From an uncultured Bacilli bacterium (GTDB taxonomy: Bacteria > Bacillota_I > Bacilli_A > RF39 > UBA660), in contig CAKPLN010000003.1 in assembly GCA_934167665.1 (NCBI GenBank), positions 66,811 through 130,810 of the forward strand: DNA of 64,000 nt. The letters run 5' to 3'. The position numbers and the translations under genes were made by a program. Below the pieces are notes generated by a model that was not told the DNA's origin, searched no databases, and worked only from the letters and a program-made list of their open reading frames with translations. This document shows, in pieces, positions 24,480 to 33,193 of this stretch (its first letter is position 1; each line of letters begins with the position of its first letter).

Positions 24480-24493
24480 TTTGGAGTGATTAG

Positions 24494-24892
24494 ATGAAAG
24501 AAGTCACTAAATTGATGATAAATGAATTTAAAATTAAGCAATTAGACTATGACTTTATGGGCTATAGCCTTCAAAGAGGAGATATATATACTTTTCATCA
24601 TTTAATTATATCTAACAGAAATGGTGGACCTTGTGCGAGGTGGAATGGTGCTATCTTATGTGGAAGGACTTCTCATCCATACCTTCATCTAATAGAAGCA
24701 AAGGATTATGACATGTTCTGCTATTTAACAAGTGAAATGATAGACGAAAATGTTAAAGGTTACTTAGATTCAAACAACTTAAAAAGAATAGATGATTTAT
24801 TGACCTGTTTTGAAAGAGAACATTGTTCCGACAGGAGTAAAAAAGGAAAATTGTTAATTAAAGAAGAGTATGTAATGAGAAAAAGATGGTAG
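24494..24892 (+). CDS. HNH-like endonuclease upstream of terminase
   Basis: 132 residues, GGAGTGA upstream. TFHHLIISNRNGGPCARWNGAILC and TSHPYLHLIEAKD show the HNH-type histidines and spacing of a phage nuclease family. HNH proteins next to the terminase are required for DNA packaging in several cos phages, so this one may cut concatemers with the terminase. Confidence 0.7.
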   Translation: MKEVTKLMINEFKIKQLDYDFMGYSLQRGDIYTFHHLIISNRNGGPCARWNGAILCGRTSHPYLHLIEAKDYDMFCYLTSEMIDENVKGYLDSNNLKRIDDLLTCFEREHCSDRSKKGKLLIKEEYVMRKRW

Positions 24893-25008
24893 TTGATATG
24901 AGAGAAAAGAATCATTTGGGGTTATGCATGAAATATAGTGAATCGTGTAAATTTTGTCCACGTTCAAAAAATGTGAAGAAGAGTTGAATATTGAAGAAAA
25001 TGAACTTA

Positions 25009-25083
25009 AGCGGGTTAGTGTAAAGAGAAAAATGTCAGTCTCAGTAGCTGAAGATGAAGGTTCGACTCCTTCACCCGCAACCA
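25009..25083 (+). tRNA. Degenerate tRNA-like element
   Basis: AGCGGGT (25009-25015) pairs with ACCCGCA up to an A-A mismatch at 1-72; T8 and A9 are kept. The anticodon stem TCAGT/GCTGA holds loop CTCAGTA, anticodon CAG. The T-arm GAAGG-TTCGACT-CCTTC is perfect and CCA is encoded. The D-arm is not: only a weak, mismatched stem and a loop AAAGAGAA lacking the GG needed for tertiary contacts. The short variable loop does not fit tRNA-Leu. It may be a decayed phage tRNA or a tRNA-like RNA or DNA element. Apart from this element, 24893-25108 holds only a 29-codon frame with no good signals. Confidence 0.6.
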
Positions 25084-25108
25084 AATAAAAAAGGAGAGGT
25101 GAATTTCT

Positions 25109-25273
25109 ATGATAGAAGTAAAAGTGCTAATACCTAATTTTTTGGACAAAGAAAACAGAAATTTAGGTCTATTACAACCTGGATATACTTATTCAATAAC
25201 AAAAGAAAGAGCTAAGGAATTAGCAAAAAAAGGAATAGTTGAAATAGTAAAATCAAAGAGTAAGGAAGATTAG
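25109..25273 (+). CDS. Small conserved-type phage protein before terminase
   Basis: 54 residues, with GGAGAGGTG upstream of the ATG at 25109. Composition (VLIPNFLDKENRNL, then SITKERAKELAKKGIVEIV) is like the short proteins that commonly precede or follow terminase genes and carry a ribosomal L7-like beta-helix pattern. Function unknown. Confidence 0.7.
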   Translation: MIEVKVLIPNFLDKENRNLGLLQPGYTYSITKERAKELAKKGIVEIVKSKSKED

Positions 25274-25275
25274 CC

Positions 25276-25740
25276 ATGGCAAAAAGTAAGGTTGAGCGTT
25301 GGTTGACTAAAGAGGGCTTAACTTTACTAGAAGGTTGGGCTCGAGATGGTTTAACTGATGAACAGATAGCGAAAAATTGTTCGGTGGTTCGTTCTACACT
25401 AAATGAGTGGAAGAAAAAATATCCGGCCATATCGGACACCTTAAAAAAAAATAAAGAAATAGCAGACTTTGAAGTTGAAAATGCTTTGTTTAAAAGAGCA
25501 AAAGGTTACACAATAACATTGATAGAACAAAAACTAGACAAATATGGTGATGTGCATAGTTTAAAAAAGGACGTTCATGTTCCAGGAGATGTTGGGGCTA
25601 TGATTTACTGGCTAAAGAATCGACAGCCTAATAAGTGGCGAGATAAGCAGCAAGGACAGAATACTACAGAAAATGAGGATGATGATAGAGTTATACTGGT
25701 TGATGATTTGAAAGATTATGAAAATAATAAAGATAAGTGA
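25276..25740 (+). CDS. terS: Phage terminase small subunit
   Basis: 154 residues. The N-terminal helix-turn-helix (GLTDEQIAKNCSVVRSTLNEW) recognises packaging DNA in this family, followed by FEVENALFKRAKGYT and a region with YWLKNRQPNKWRDKQ, typical of small terminase subunits in Firmicutes siphoviruses. The gene overlaps terL by 23 bases, as expected for a paired complex. Confidence 0.88.
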   Translation: MAKSKVERWLTKEGLTLLEGWARDGLTDEQIAKNCSVVRSTLNEWKKKYPAISDTLKKNKEIADFEVENALFKRAKGYTITLIEQKLDKYGDVHSLKKDVHVPGDVGAMIYWLKNRQPNKWRDKQQGQNTTENEDDDRVILVDDLKDYENNKDK

Positions 25741-27067
25741 TTTAATAATCAAAAAATTTCATCCTATTTTTCACGATACGAAGCATACACATCACATTAT
25801 TACAAGTGGACGTTCTGGAAGTAAATCCAGTTACATGGGAATAAAAGGAATTAACACAATAACAAGTTCAAAACCAGGTTCAGTTGTTGTATTGAGAAAA
25901 TTTCATAATAAGTTAAAAAAGACAGTTTTCAAAGAATGTTTAAGAGCAATTAATAGATTAGGATATAGTAAAAAGCAATTTAAAATAACTGTTAGTCCAA
26001 TGCAGATAACATTTAAAAAAACAGGCAATACGATATATTTTACTGGTAATGAATCCATCGATGATACTAAAGGTATGATAGATGAAGATAGGCCTATTGT
26101 TCTTGTCTTAATAGATGAAGTAACAGAATTTTTTGACAAAGGTGATGGGGAAGATGAACTTCAAAATATTGAAGCAACATTTATTCGTGGAGATAATGAA
26201 GAGTTTGTAATGGAATATTATTATAATCCACCCAAAAATCCAAAGGCACCAATTCAAGAATGGTGCGAGAAGATGGAAAGAAGGCCAGATGTTATACATG
26301 TTCATGTAGACTATCGTGATCTACCAATTAACTGGGTTGGAAAAAAGTTGATTGAAGCAGCCGAAATATTAAAGAGCATCGATGAGAAAATGTACAATTG
26401 GTTGTGGCTAGGTTTGTGTACTGGAATAGATGAACTAATTTATTATATGTTTAATGAAAAAAAGCACGTTAGAGAATGTACAGAAGAAGATTACAAAAAC
26501 ATGAATTATTGTTACATTTCTGTAGACTATGGACAAATGAATGCAACAACGTATGAATGTTTTGGAATTGATTATAAAAACAAATGTGTACGAGGAATAG
26601 ATGAATATTATTATTCTGGTAGAGAAGCTGGAAAACAGAAGTCACCCTCAGAGTATGCATTGGATTTCAAAAATTTTATAAACAGAATAAAAGAAGAAAC
26701 AGGGCTAATAGTAAGATATGTTTTTATTGATCCATCGGCGAAAGGACTAGCAGAGGAGATAAAAAAACAATGCCCAGAAATAATAATAAGAGATGCTAAA
26801 AACGATGTTGCATTAGGAATTAGCAGAGTGCAAAAATTATTATCGCTATGTTCATTATTTATATCACCTAGGCAAAAGAATTTAATTAAAGAAATGTATT
26901 TGTATGAATATGACAAAGATCAACTCGATAAGGGTAAAGAAATACCTATAAAGAAAAACGACCATTGCATGGATGCTTTAAGGTATTTGGTTATGGGTAT
27001 ATGGAAGTTAATTAGGCAAATTATACCTATTTTACAGAACTTAGAAAAGGGTGATGATAATGATTAA
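25718..27067 (+). CDS. terL: Phage terminase large subunit (PBSX type)
   Basis: 449 residues. The ATPase has Walker A SGRSGSKSS (from residue 30) and Walker B LVLIDEVTE with D133 and E134. The nuclease domain shows CYISVDYGQMNATTYECFG and YVFIDPSAKG, supplying the metal-binding acidic residues. The subunit powers DNA translocation into the prohead and cuts genome ends. Length is normal for PBSX/SPP1-type terminases. Confidence 0.95.
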   Translation: MKIIKISDLIIKKFHPIFHDTKHTHHIITSGRSGSKSSYMGIKGINTITSSKPGSVVVLRKFHNKLKKTVFKECLRAINRLGYSKKQFKITVSPMQITFKKTGNTIYFTGNESIDDTKGMIDEDRPIVLVLIDEVTEFFDKGDGEDELQNIEATFIRGDNEEFVMEYYYNPPKNPKAPIQEWCEKMERRPDVIHVHVDYRDLPINWVGKKLIEAAEILKSIDEKMYNWLWLGLCTGIDELIYYMFNEKKHVRECTEEDYKNMNYCYISVDYGQMNATTYECFGIDYKNKCVRGIDEYYYSGREAGKQKSPSEYALDFKNFINRIKEETGLIVRYVFIDPSAKGLAEEIKKQCPEIIIRDAKNDVALGISRVQKLLSLCSLFISPRQKNLIKEMYLYEYDKDQLDKGKEIPIKKNDHCMDALRYLVMGIWKLIRQIIPILQNLEKGDDND

Positions 27068-28469
27068 CAGTTTAATAAATAAAGTAAGAGGATGGTGGCA
27101 TAAAATGTTTGATTATAACAAAATAGTTAGTGACTTTGGACTAGAAATGCAGACTAGTAAAGATATATTAGATGCTATCCAGGAATGGAACAAAATATAT
27201 AATAAACAAGAAAGTTGGGTAAACAAGAATACAAAATCATTGCATGTTGCACGTACAATGTGTGAGAAAGTGGCCAAAGCAGTAACTGTTGAATTTAAAA
27301 GTGTTTGCAGTGAGCCTTACGTGGATAAAGTTTACCAAAGAGTTCTAAAGAAAAAAAGAAAATACGTTGAGCAAATGCTTGGTAAATCATTAATATTCTT
27401 TAGACCATATTTTAATGGCAGAGATATAAAAGTAAATATAGTTCAAGCAGATAAGTTTATACCAGTAGGCTTTGATGATGATGACAATCTTACTAGATAT
27501 ATATTAATAGACCAAATAACCGAAGGAAACAAAATATACACAAGGTTAGAGTACAATGAATATAAAGAAAATAAAATTTACATAAAAAACATTTGCTACA
27601 AAGGAGAAAAAGATGGTGTTATATTATCATCAAAAATAAGTTTAGCAAATGTTAACAAATGGAAAGATTTGGAAGAAGAGCAAACAATAGAAGGTGTTGA
27701 CAGATTAATCGGAGGGTTTGCTACTGTTCCAACGTCAAATGACCTTGATAACGACAGTCCAGTAGGACAGCCAATATATCAAAATGCTTTAGAAACAATC
27801 GAAGAAGTAGATCATCAATTTTCACGTATTATTCATGAATACGAAGGTACAGAATTGGCAGTTGATATTGATGAAAGCATTTTAAAACCAGACAAAAATG
27901 GAGAATTTACTATTCCGAAAGGAAAAGAGAGATATTTTAGAAAGTGGAATTTAGATGAAACTAAAGACGAAAGTCTGTCTGTATTTAGCCCAGAAATAAG
28001 AGATAATCCTTTATTCAATGGCTTAAATGAATATTTAATTCAAATTGAAAGTGCTTGCCATTTATCACATGGAACTCTTGCTAAGCCAGAGGCCATCGAA
28101 AAAACTGCTCAAGAGATAAAAGCATCTAAACAAGATTATTATGTTACTGTATCTGATATTCAATCAGCATTACAGGATGCTTTTGATGATTTATTATATG
28201 GTATTTATGTATTATGTAAATTATATAGAATTCCTGTAAAAAATAATTATTCAGTTGAGTATGAATGGGATGATTCAATAGTAGTAGATAAAGATACAGC
28301 ACGAAATCAAGCAATGATAGAGAGAAATAATAATATTACAAGCGATGTGCAATATATTATGGATACTCGTAATTTCAAAGAAAAAGAGGCTATAGCATTC
28401 GTGAAAAAGCAAAAAGAGTTTAGAAAACTTTCACAAGATGATCCAGAGGAAACTCCAGAAGAAGAATAA
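27060..28469 (+). CDS. Phage portal protein (SPP1 type)
   Basis: 469 residues from the ATG at 27060 (AAAAGGGTGAT upstream). The order of motifs, including DNDSPVGQPIYQNALETIEE and the C-terminal DTRNFKEKEAIAFVKKQKEF, fits the SPP1 gp6-like portal, which forms the dodecameric DNA gate at one capsid vertex. It lies between terL and the minor capsid gene, the standard order. Confidence 0.92.
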   Translation: MINSLINKVRGWWHKMFDYNKIVSDFGLEMQTSKDILDAIQEWNKIYNKQESWVNKNTKSLHVARTMCEKVAKAVTVEFKSVCSEPYVDKVYQRVLKKKRKYVEQMLGKSLIFFRPYFNGRDIKVNIVQADKFIPVGFDDDDNLTRYILIDQITEGNKIYTRLEYNEYKENKIYIKNICYKGEKDGVILSSKISLANVNKWKDLEEEQTIEGVDRLIGGFATVPTSNDLDNDSPVGQPIYQNALETIEEVDHQFSRIIHEYEGTELAVDIDESILKPDKNGEFTIPKGKERYFRKWNLDETKDESLSVFSPEIRDNPLFNGLNEYLIQIESACHLSHGTLAKPEAIEKTAQEIKASKQDYYVTVSDIQSALQDAFDDLLYGIYVLCKLYRIPVKNNYSVEYEWDDSIVVDKDTARNQAMIERNNNITSDVQYIMDTRNFKEKEAIAFVKKQKEFRKLSQDDPEETPEEE

Positions 28470-30172
28470 TGAATAAGAATCAATTTTATAATTTGTTAAA
28501 ACCATTGATAAGTATTTATGACGAGATAGAAAAAGACATGATTCTGGATATTTTGGAGCGCATAGATAATTATGATGGAATTAAAGGAACTCTAAAATGG
28601 TATCTTGATAAGCTGAATGAACTAAGTTGTTTAAAAAAGACTAATACAACTATTATTAACAAGAAAAAAAGCGAAATAAAAAAGACTCTTAAAAATATGC
28701 TGAAATCTGCTACTGAAAATTCAGTAAATCTAGATGTGCTAGAAAAATATAATACTTTTACAAATTCAAATTTATCAATAAAAGAAATATGCGATAATAC
28801 ATCTATAGCGAACCTAATAACTGAAGCATTGAAAAGTGCTGTAAATATAACTGAATTAATCAATACAAAAGCGATTGAATCAGCAACAGAAGAATACAAA
28901 AACATACTAAATACCGCTTATTTAGAAACTGCTACAGGAATTTATACTTATGACCAGTCAATCAAACGAGCAGTAGATAAAATGGCAGAGAATGGCATAA
29001 TGATGGCTAATTATGATAGTGGTAGAAAAATCAGTATAGAAGCTGCAGTAAGACGAGATGTTACAACCAGAGTTAATCAATTGGTTGGTGACGTTGAGCT
29101 AACTACCGCCCAAGATATTATGCAAACAAACTTAGTTTATGTGGACCAACACTTAGGTGCAAGAACTAGGACAAAATATATGAAAAATGATTATGAGGCT
29201 CATGATGAGTGGCAAGGAAAAGTATATATGATTTCCGGTTCTAACACTAAATATCCAAATCTGTTTGAGAAAACAGGTTATAAAAAAATGCTTGGTTTGA
29301 AAGGTCTGAATTGTTATCATGATTTAAGACCTTTTTTTGAATGGGAAGAAATTCCAGAGATAATAGATATTGAAGAAAGCAGAAAAAAACGTGAGGTTCT
29401 GGACCAACAGAGAGAATATGAACGTAATATTAGAGAATTAAAAAGGCAAAAACTAATTGATAAAAAAATGGGGTACAATGATGATTACAAACATACAAAT
29501 TCAAAATTGTCTAAGTTGAATAAAAAATATCAAGAATTTCTTGACAATAATGGATTAAATAGAAACTATTCTAGGGAGTATGTAGTTGTTGATGATAAAA
29601 AAATAGATATTAATAAACCTAAATTTTTAATCAGCAATGATTTAGGAGTAAAAAATAGTTATAATGAAAGAATGGAAACTTTAAAAGCAATTGACTCTGT
29701 ACCATCAAGTGTTAAAAATATGATAAGTGATACTAAAATTGTAGTTGGTGGAAATGGCAACAGCAGATATGATCGAAAAAATAATATCATTTATGTAAGA
29801 AAAGATTCCACGAAAGATGAAATTGTCCACGAAATAGGACATTTGGTTGAAACGAAATTAAATGTTTTAAATGATGATAAATTCAATAAAATAAGAAGTG
29901 ATTTGGCGGAAAACAGTAAAGTAAAATTGACAACAAAGTTTGAAACTACTAGAAAAACATATATTATAGTTAATGATAAGTTGATTAGTGATTATCAAGG
30001 TTTTATTTACTCAGATGATGCAAAAGAAATCCTAGATAAAAATAACACTATAAATTATGAGTTATTGGGCGAAGTGTTTAGTGAAGGTTTCAGAGAGTAT
30101 ATAATTAATCCAAACAACTTGAAAAAGAGGTTTCCAGAGTTATATAATTATATTGAGGAGATGGATTTATGA
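28469..30172 (+). CDS. Minor capsid (MuF-like) protein with zinc-metallopeptidase tail
   Basis: 567 residues. The first 310 or so form the SPP1 gp7/minor-capsid-2 domain (AAVRRDVTTRVNQLVGDVEL, ... GARTRTKYMKNDYEAHDEWQ, GLNCYHDLRPFFEW). After a charged linker (about 310-400) comes an extra domain with EIVHEIGHLVE, whose H454-E455-H458 is a zincin HExxH motif; E535 or E539 in GEVFSEGFREY is the likely third ligand, as in lethal-factor-like zincins. Phage minor capsid proteins with variable C-terminal toxin domains are a known polymorphic toxin class. The small next gene could be its partner. Confidence 0.85.
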   Translation: MNKNQFYNLLKPLISIYDEIEKDMILDILERIDNYDGIKGTLKWYLDKLNELSCLKKTNTTIINKKKSEIKKTLKNMLKSATENSVNLDVLEKYNTFTNSNLSIKEICDNTSIANLITEALKSAVNITELINTKAIESATEEYKNILNTAYLETATGIYTYDQSIKRAVDKMAENGIMMANYDSGRKISIEAAVRRDVTTRVNQLVGDVELTTAQDIMQTNLVYVDQHLGARTRTKYMKNDYEAHDEWQGKVYMISGSNTKYPNLFEKTGYKKMLGLKGLNCYHDLRPFFEWEEIPEIIDIEESRKKREVLDQQREYERNIRELKRQKLIDKKMGYNDDYKHTNSKLSKLNKKYQEFLDNNGLNRNYSREYVVVDDKKIDINKPKFLISNDLGVKNSYNERMETLKAIDSVPSSVKNMISDTKIVVGGNGNSRYDRKNNIIYVRKDSTKDEIVHEIGHLVETKLNVLNDDKFNKIRSDLAENSKVKLTTKFETTRKTYIIVNDKLISDYQGFIYSDDAKEILDKNNTINYELLGEVFSEGFREYIINPNNLKKRFPELYNYIEEMDL

Positions 30173-30384
30173 CTGTAAAAGAAGAAGCACTAAAGTTGAA
30201 AAATTTTGAGGAGTATGAAAAGAAAATTGATGATTTGAATGCTAGAGGCTTAGTTTTTGATCGTGAGATTGCTGAACATTTTTCTAAAATATTGCCAAAA
30301 GCCTATAATCCATATGATAAAGAAAATGACATAGTATATGATTTGCCAGGGTTAGGGCGAAAAAAATCAGATAGTACTCAATAA
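30169..30384 (+). CDS. Small protein after the minor capsid gene
   Basis: 71 residues, ATGA overlap with the minor capsid gene. Charged helical N-terminus and YNPYDKENDIVYDLPG near the end. Not recognised. Its tight coupling to a gene with a toxin-like peptidase tail suggests an immunity or chaperone partner, which is inference. Confidence 0.6.
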   Translation: MTVKEEALKLKNFEEYEKKIDDLNARGLVFDREIAEHFSKILPKAYNPYDKENDIVYDLPGLGRKKSDSTQ

Positions 30385-30399
30385 AGAGTGTTTTTATTA

Positions 30400-30697
30400 T
30401 GCTATCTTATAGGTAGCATGAGGTGGATATATAGACATGGAGGAATATCATGTGGAAGTGCCAGTTTATGACTGTCAAATATATCCATCTCGTGGTACTT
30501 ATAAAGAGTACCTCTAGGTATTCATCTCTGAGAGAGTGTGGAAAAATTTATTGTTGTTGCACCTAGCACTATCTCTAGTAGATAGTGTACTGATGATATA
30601 TATTCAGGGATACGAGGGCTGATATATCATTAGTACAGTATCAATTAGGATACTATTGGTTTATAAATGTAAAGTCGGTATGCCATCGGCTTTTTTT
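30400..30697 (+). ncRNA. Candidate structured RNA in late phage operon
   Basis: A dense series of helices: 30400-30418 hairpin; a three-way-junction shape closed by TGGATATAT/ATATATCCA (30424-30432, 30479-30487) with two small inner hairpins; GGTACT/AGTACC; CACTATCT/AGATAGTG (30567-30587); a 15-bp stem GTACTGATGATATAT (30587-30601) with 30622-30636; AGTATC/GATACT (30637-30654); then an intrinsic terminator-like AAAGTCG/CGGCTTT with T7 (30671-30697). No reading frame of useful length. I do not recognise a known RNA class. Confidence 0.55.
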
Positions 30698-30938
30698 ATG
30701 GAAAAAAGGTGATAAAATGAACAAAATTGTTAGAATATGCAGAAAAATATTTATAGACTTACAAAAGTCTTTCATCGTGAGGACATAAAGAGATATATTA
30801 AGTGCAAGACTTAACCTTACGACCATAAGTCAATAGAAATATTGGCTTTTTTCGTGTGTCATAGCAACGACAGGACTAGAAAATATATTAAATCGCACGA
30901 GGACTAGACCTCGTAAAAAAATGTAAGGAGGAAAATAT
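30698..30938 (+). other. Second gene-free part of the late intergenic block
   Basis: Contains a 23-codon frame (30717-30788) with a GGTGAT ribosome-binding site and basic product, a hairpin AGACTT/AAGTCT, a second terminator-like stem AGTCAATA/TATTGGCT with T6 (about 30828-30852), and ACGAGG/CCTCGT just before the scaffold ribosome-binding site. Purpose unclear. It may be leader RNA controlling scaffold and capsid genes. Confidence 0.5.
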
Positions 30939-31481
30939 ATGAAACGTGAATTTTTAGAAGGATTGGAACTCGATACAGAAACCATTGATACAATAATGGC
31001 TGAACATGGTAAGGTTATTCAAGGCCTTAAAGAGGAAAGAGACAATCTAAAAACACAAATCGCAGATGCTAACAAGGAAATTCAATCTTATAAGGATATG
31101 GATATTGATAGTATCAAGAAGTCAGCTGAAGATTGGAAAACAAAATATGAGGAAATTGAGGCAAATCAAAAAGCTGAAAAAGAAAAAAGTATTAAAGATG
31201 AAAGAATTAATGCTTTTTTTAATGACATTAAATTTGCAAGTGAAAGTGCAAAAGCAGGAGTAATTGCTCAATTTAATGAAAAGGAATTTAAGTATGATGA
31301 AGAATCTAAAAAATTCTTAGGTGCTTCTGAATGGCTTAATGATTTAAAAGAAAAGGATAGTGGAGCTTTCCTTAGTGATGTTGCAAATCCTAAATTTACA
31401 ACAACTCCAACAGCTCCAACACAAGATGGCTCTATGGACAAAATTTTACATGCCATGGGCCTAGATGAAAATAAAAAATAG
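30939..31481 (+). CDS. Phage scaffolding protein (GP20 family)
   Basis: 180 residues with a strong ribosome-binding site (AAGGAGG). An almost entirely charged helical N-terminal two-thirds (coiled coil) is followed by a Pro/Thr-rich stretch and a short C-terminal helix (DKILHAMGLDE), which fits the scaffold family GP20. It should guide capsid assembly and lies directly before the capsid gene. Confidence 0.88.
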   Translation: MKREFLEGLELDTETIDTIMAEHGKVIQGLKEERDNLKTQIADANKEIQSYKDMDIDSIKKSAEDWKTKYEEIEANQKAEKEKSIKDERINAFFNDIKFASESAKAGVIAQFNEKEFKYDEESKKFLGASEWLNDLKEKDSGAFLSDVANPKFTTTPTAPTQDGSMDKILHAMGLDENKK

Positions 31482-31496
31482 GAAAGAAGAGGTATT

Positions 31497-32510
31497 ATGA
31501 ATAGTATTGAATTATTTAAAAAAAATGCACCAGAACTTTTAGACAAAGTTTATAAGGCTGCAAGTACAACATCAGACTTTGATATTAGTGGTGATCTAGT
31601 TAAGGCAGGCAATAATGCACATGAAATTGTTGTACCTAAATTAGAAATGGATGGTTTAGGAGATTATGATCGTAATAGTGGTTACTTAGATGGCGATGTT
31701 ACACTAACTAATGAAACTGTTAAATATAATTACGAACGTGGTAGAAAATTAAAAACCGATACCATCGATAATGAAGAAACTGGCGGAGTTATTATGGCAA
31801 ATCTGTCAAGTGAATTTTTAAGAACTAAAGTAATTCCAGAAGTAGATGCTGTTAGATATGCAACTTATTCTTCTCTAGAGAATATTACAGACGTTGCTGA
31901 AGATGGTATTGAGTATAAAACAGGTGAAGCAGTGTTAAATGCTTTACAAGAGGCAATGACTAAATTAGATGATGATGAAGTTCCAGAAGAGGGAAGATAT
32001 TTAAGAATTAGTCCTACATTACTTTCAATGGCAGAGTTTGTTTCTAGAACAACTAATAATGACATTTTGAAAAAATTCACACAAGTTAAGAAAGTTCCAC
32101 AAAGTAGATTTTTAACAAAGATAGAATTAAGAAGTGGTAAGGATGCCGATGGAGAAAGAATTGGTGGTTATAAAAAAGTAGCTGATAAATATGAATTAAC
32201 TACTGATTCAGCAGTTGTAAGTGGAAAAACATATTACACTAAATCTGGGGATAAATATGTAAAGGTAGAAACACCAGCAGCAGGATCATTATCAACGTAT
32301 TATGAATTAACAAAAAAAGGTAGTAGGGATATTAACTTTATGATTATTCATAAACCAGCAATGTTACAATACACAAAACATGCAAAAATGAAAATATTCA
32401 CTCCTGATTCAGATGATAGTGGCGATTTTTACAGAATACTATATAGACTTTATGGTTTAAATGATGCCTATGAGAATAAAAGAGCAGGTATCTTAGTATC
32501 TCATAAATAG
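31497..32510 (+). CDS. Major capsid protein with inserted beta domain
   Basis: 337 residues, AGAGGT upstream. HK97-fold-type composition with an N-terminal arm, GLGDYDRNSGYLDGDVT, and a core around ISPTLLSMAEFVSRT. Residues about 228-280 hold an extra beta-rich insert with two similar YEL(T) ends (DKYELTTDSAVVSGKTYYT ... STYYELTKKG), like decoration domains that project from capsid surfaces in gut phages. Confidence 0.85.
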   Translation: MNSIELFKKNAPELLDKVYKAASTTSDFDISGDLVKAGNNAHEIVVPKLEMDGLGDYDRNSGYLDGDVTLTNETVKYNYERGRKLKTDTIDNEETGGVIMANLSSEFLRTKVIPEVDAVRYATYSSLENITDVAEDGIEYKTGEAVLNALQEAMTKLDDDEVPEEGRYLRISPTLLSMAEFVSRTTNNDILKKFTQVKKVPQSRFLTKIELRSGKDADGERIGGYKKVADKYELTTDSAVVSGKTYYTKSGDKYVKVETPAAGSLSTYYELTKKGSRDINFMIIHKPAMLQYTKHAKMKIFTPDSDDSGDFYRILYRLYGLNDAYENKRAGILVSHK

Positions 32511-32524
32511 GAAGGAGTATCATA

Positions 32525-32785
32525 ATGGGAAAAATTATAGGTGAAAAAAAATTGAATGTAAAAACATTTACTCAAGAAGAAGTAAATGCTATTACTTTAG
32601 ACTTAAATGCAAAAATCGTTGAATTAACAGAAAAAGATAAAAATCTAACTATTGAAAATGTCAAATTAAATGAGGAAAATGAAAACCTTCAGGAGACAAT
32701 TGAAAACTTAAATGCAAAAATCGTTGAATTAACAGAAACAAAGGATAAAAAATCAAAAAAAGAAGCTGAAAAATCAGTAGAATAG
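32525..32785 (+). CDS. Small coiled-coil protein after capsid
   Basis: 86 residues, GGAAGGAG upstream. Mostly coiled coil, with the segment LNAKIVELTE appearing twice (about residues 23-32 and 61-70), a sign of internal duplication. The C-terminus is Lys/Glu-rich. Probably virion-associated; not recognised. Confidence 0.65.
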   Translation: MGKIIGEKKLNVKTFTQEEVNAITLDLNAKIVELTEKDKNLTIENVKLNEENENLQETIENLNAKIVELTETKDKKSKKEAEKSVE

Positions 32786-32797
32786 GAGATGGTAGGT

Positions 32798-33193
32798 ATG
32801 CTAACTAAATTAGTAGATTATGAATATTATTCTAAGATTTATGGAGGTTCTAGCATACCTGAATCTTCATTTGAAAATTTATCTGTTAGAGCGAGTGCAT
32901 ATATAAATAAGTACACTTACAATAGAATTAATGATGATAATACAAGTGAAAAAGTAAAGGATTGTACTTGTGAAATAGCGGAGTTTCTCCATTCACAAGA
33001 CAAAAAAATAAAGAGTATAGAAAATGACAAAATAGTGGCTAGCGAAACAGTGGGCCCACATTCAAAAACATATGTTAATAACACTAGCTTGTTAGATAAA
33101 CATATTTATACTGATGAGGAAGTAGATAAAAAAACTTACAAAATTTGTTATAAGCATTTGGTATCTACTGGACTCATGTATAGGGGATTTTAA
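32798..33193 (+). CDS. Head-tail connector-like protein
   Basis: 131 residues from the ATG at 32798, chosen because AGGAG lies nine bases upstream while the ATG at 32789 touches it. Helical N-terminus (YYSKIYGGSSIPESSFENL) as in gp15/gp6-type adaptor proteins that form the ring below the portal. Position directly after capsid genes agrees. Confidence 0.7.
   Translation: MLTKLVDYEYYSKIYGGSSIPESSFENLSVRASAYINKYTYNRINDDNTSEKVKDCTCEIAEFLHSQDKKIKSIENDKIVASETVGPHSKTYVNNTSLLDKHIYTDEEVDKKTYKICYKHLVSTGLMYRGF

Noticed and set aside
24899..24988. 29-codon frame with CKFC before the tRNA-like element
   Set aside because: No good ribosome-binding site and too short to support.
30587..30636. Hammerhead ribozyme suggested by CTGATGA
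   Set aside because: The required GAAA and cleavage-site context are missing; the motif is part of a plain 15-bp stem.
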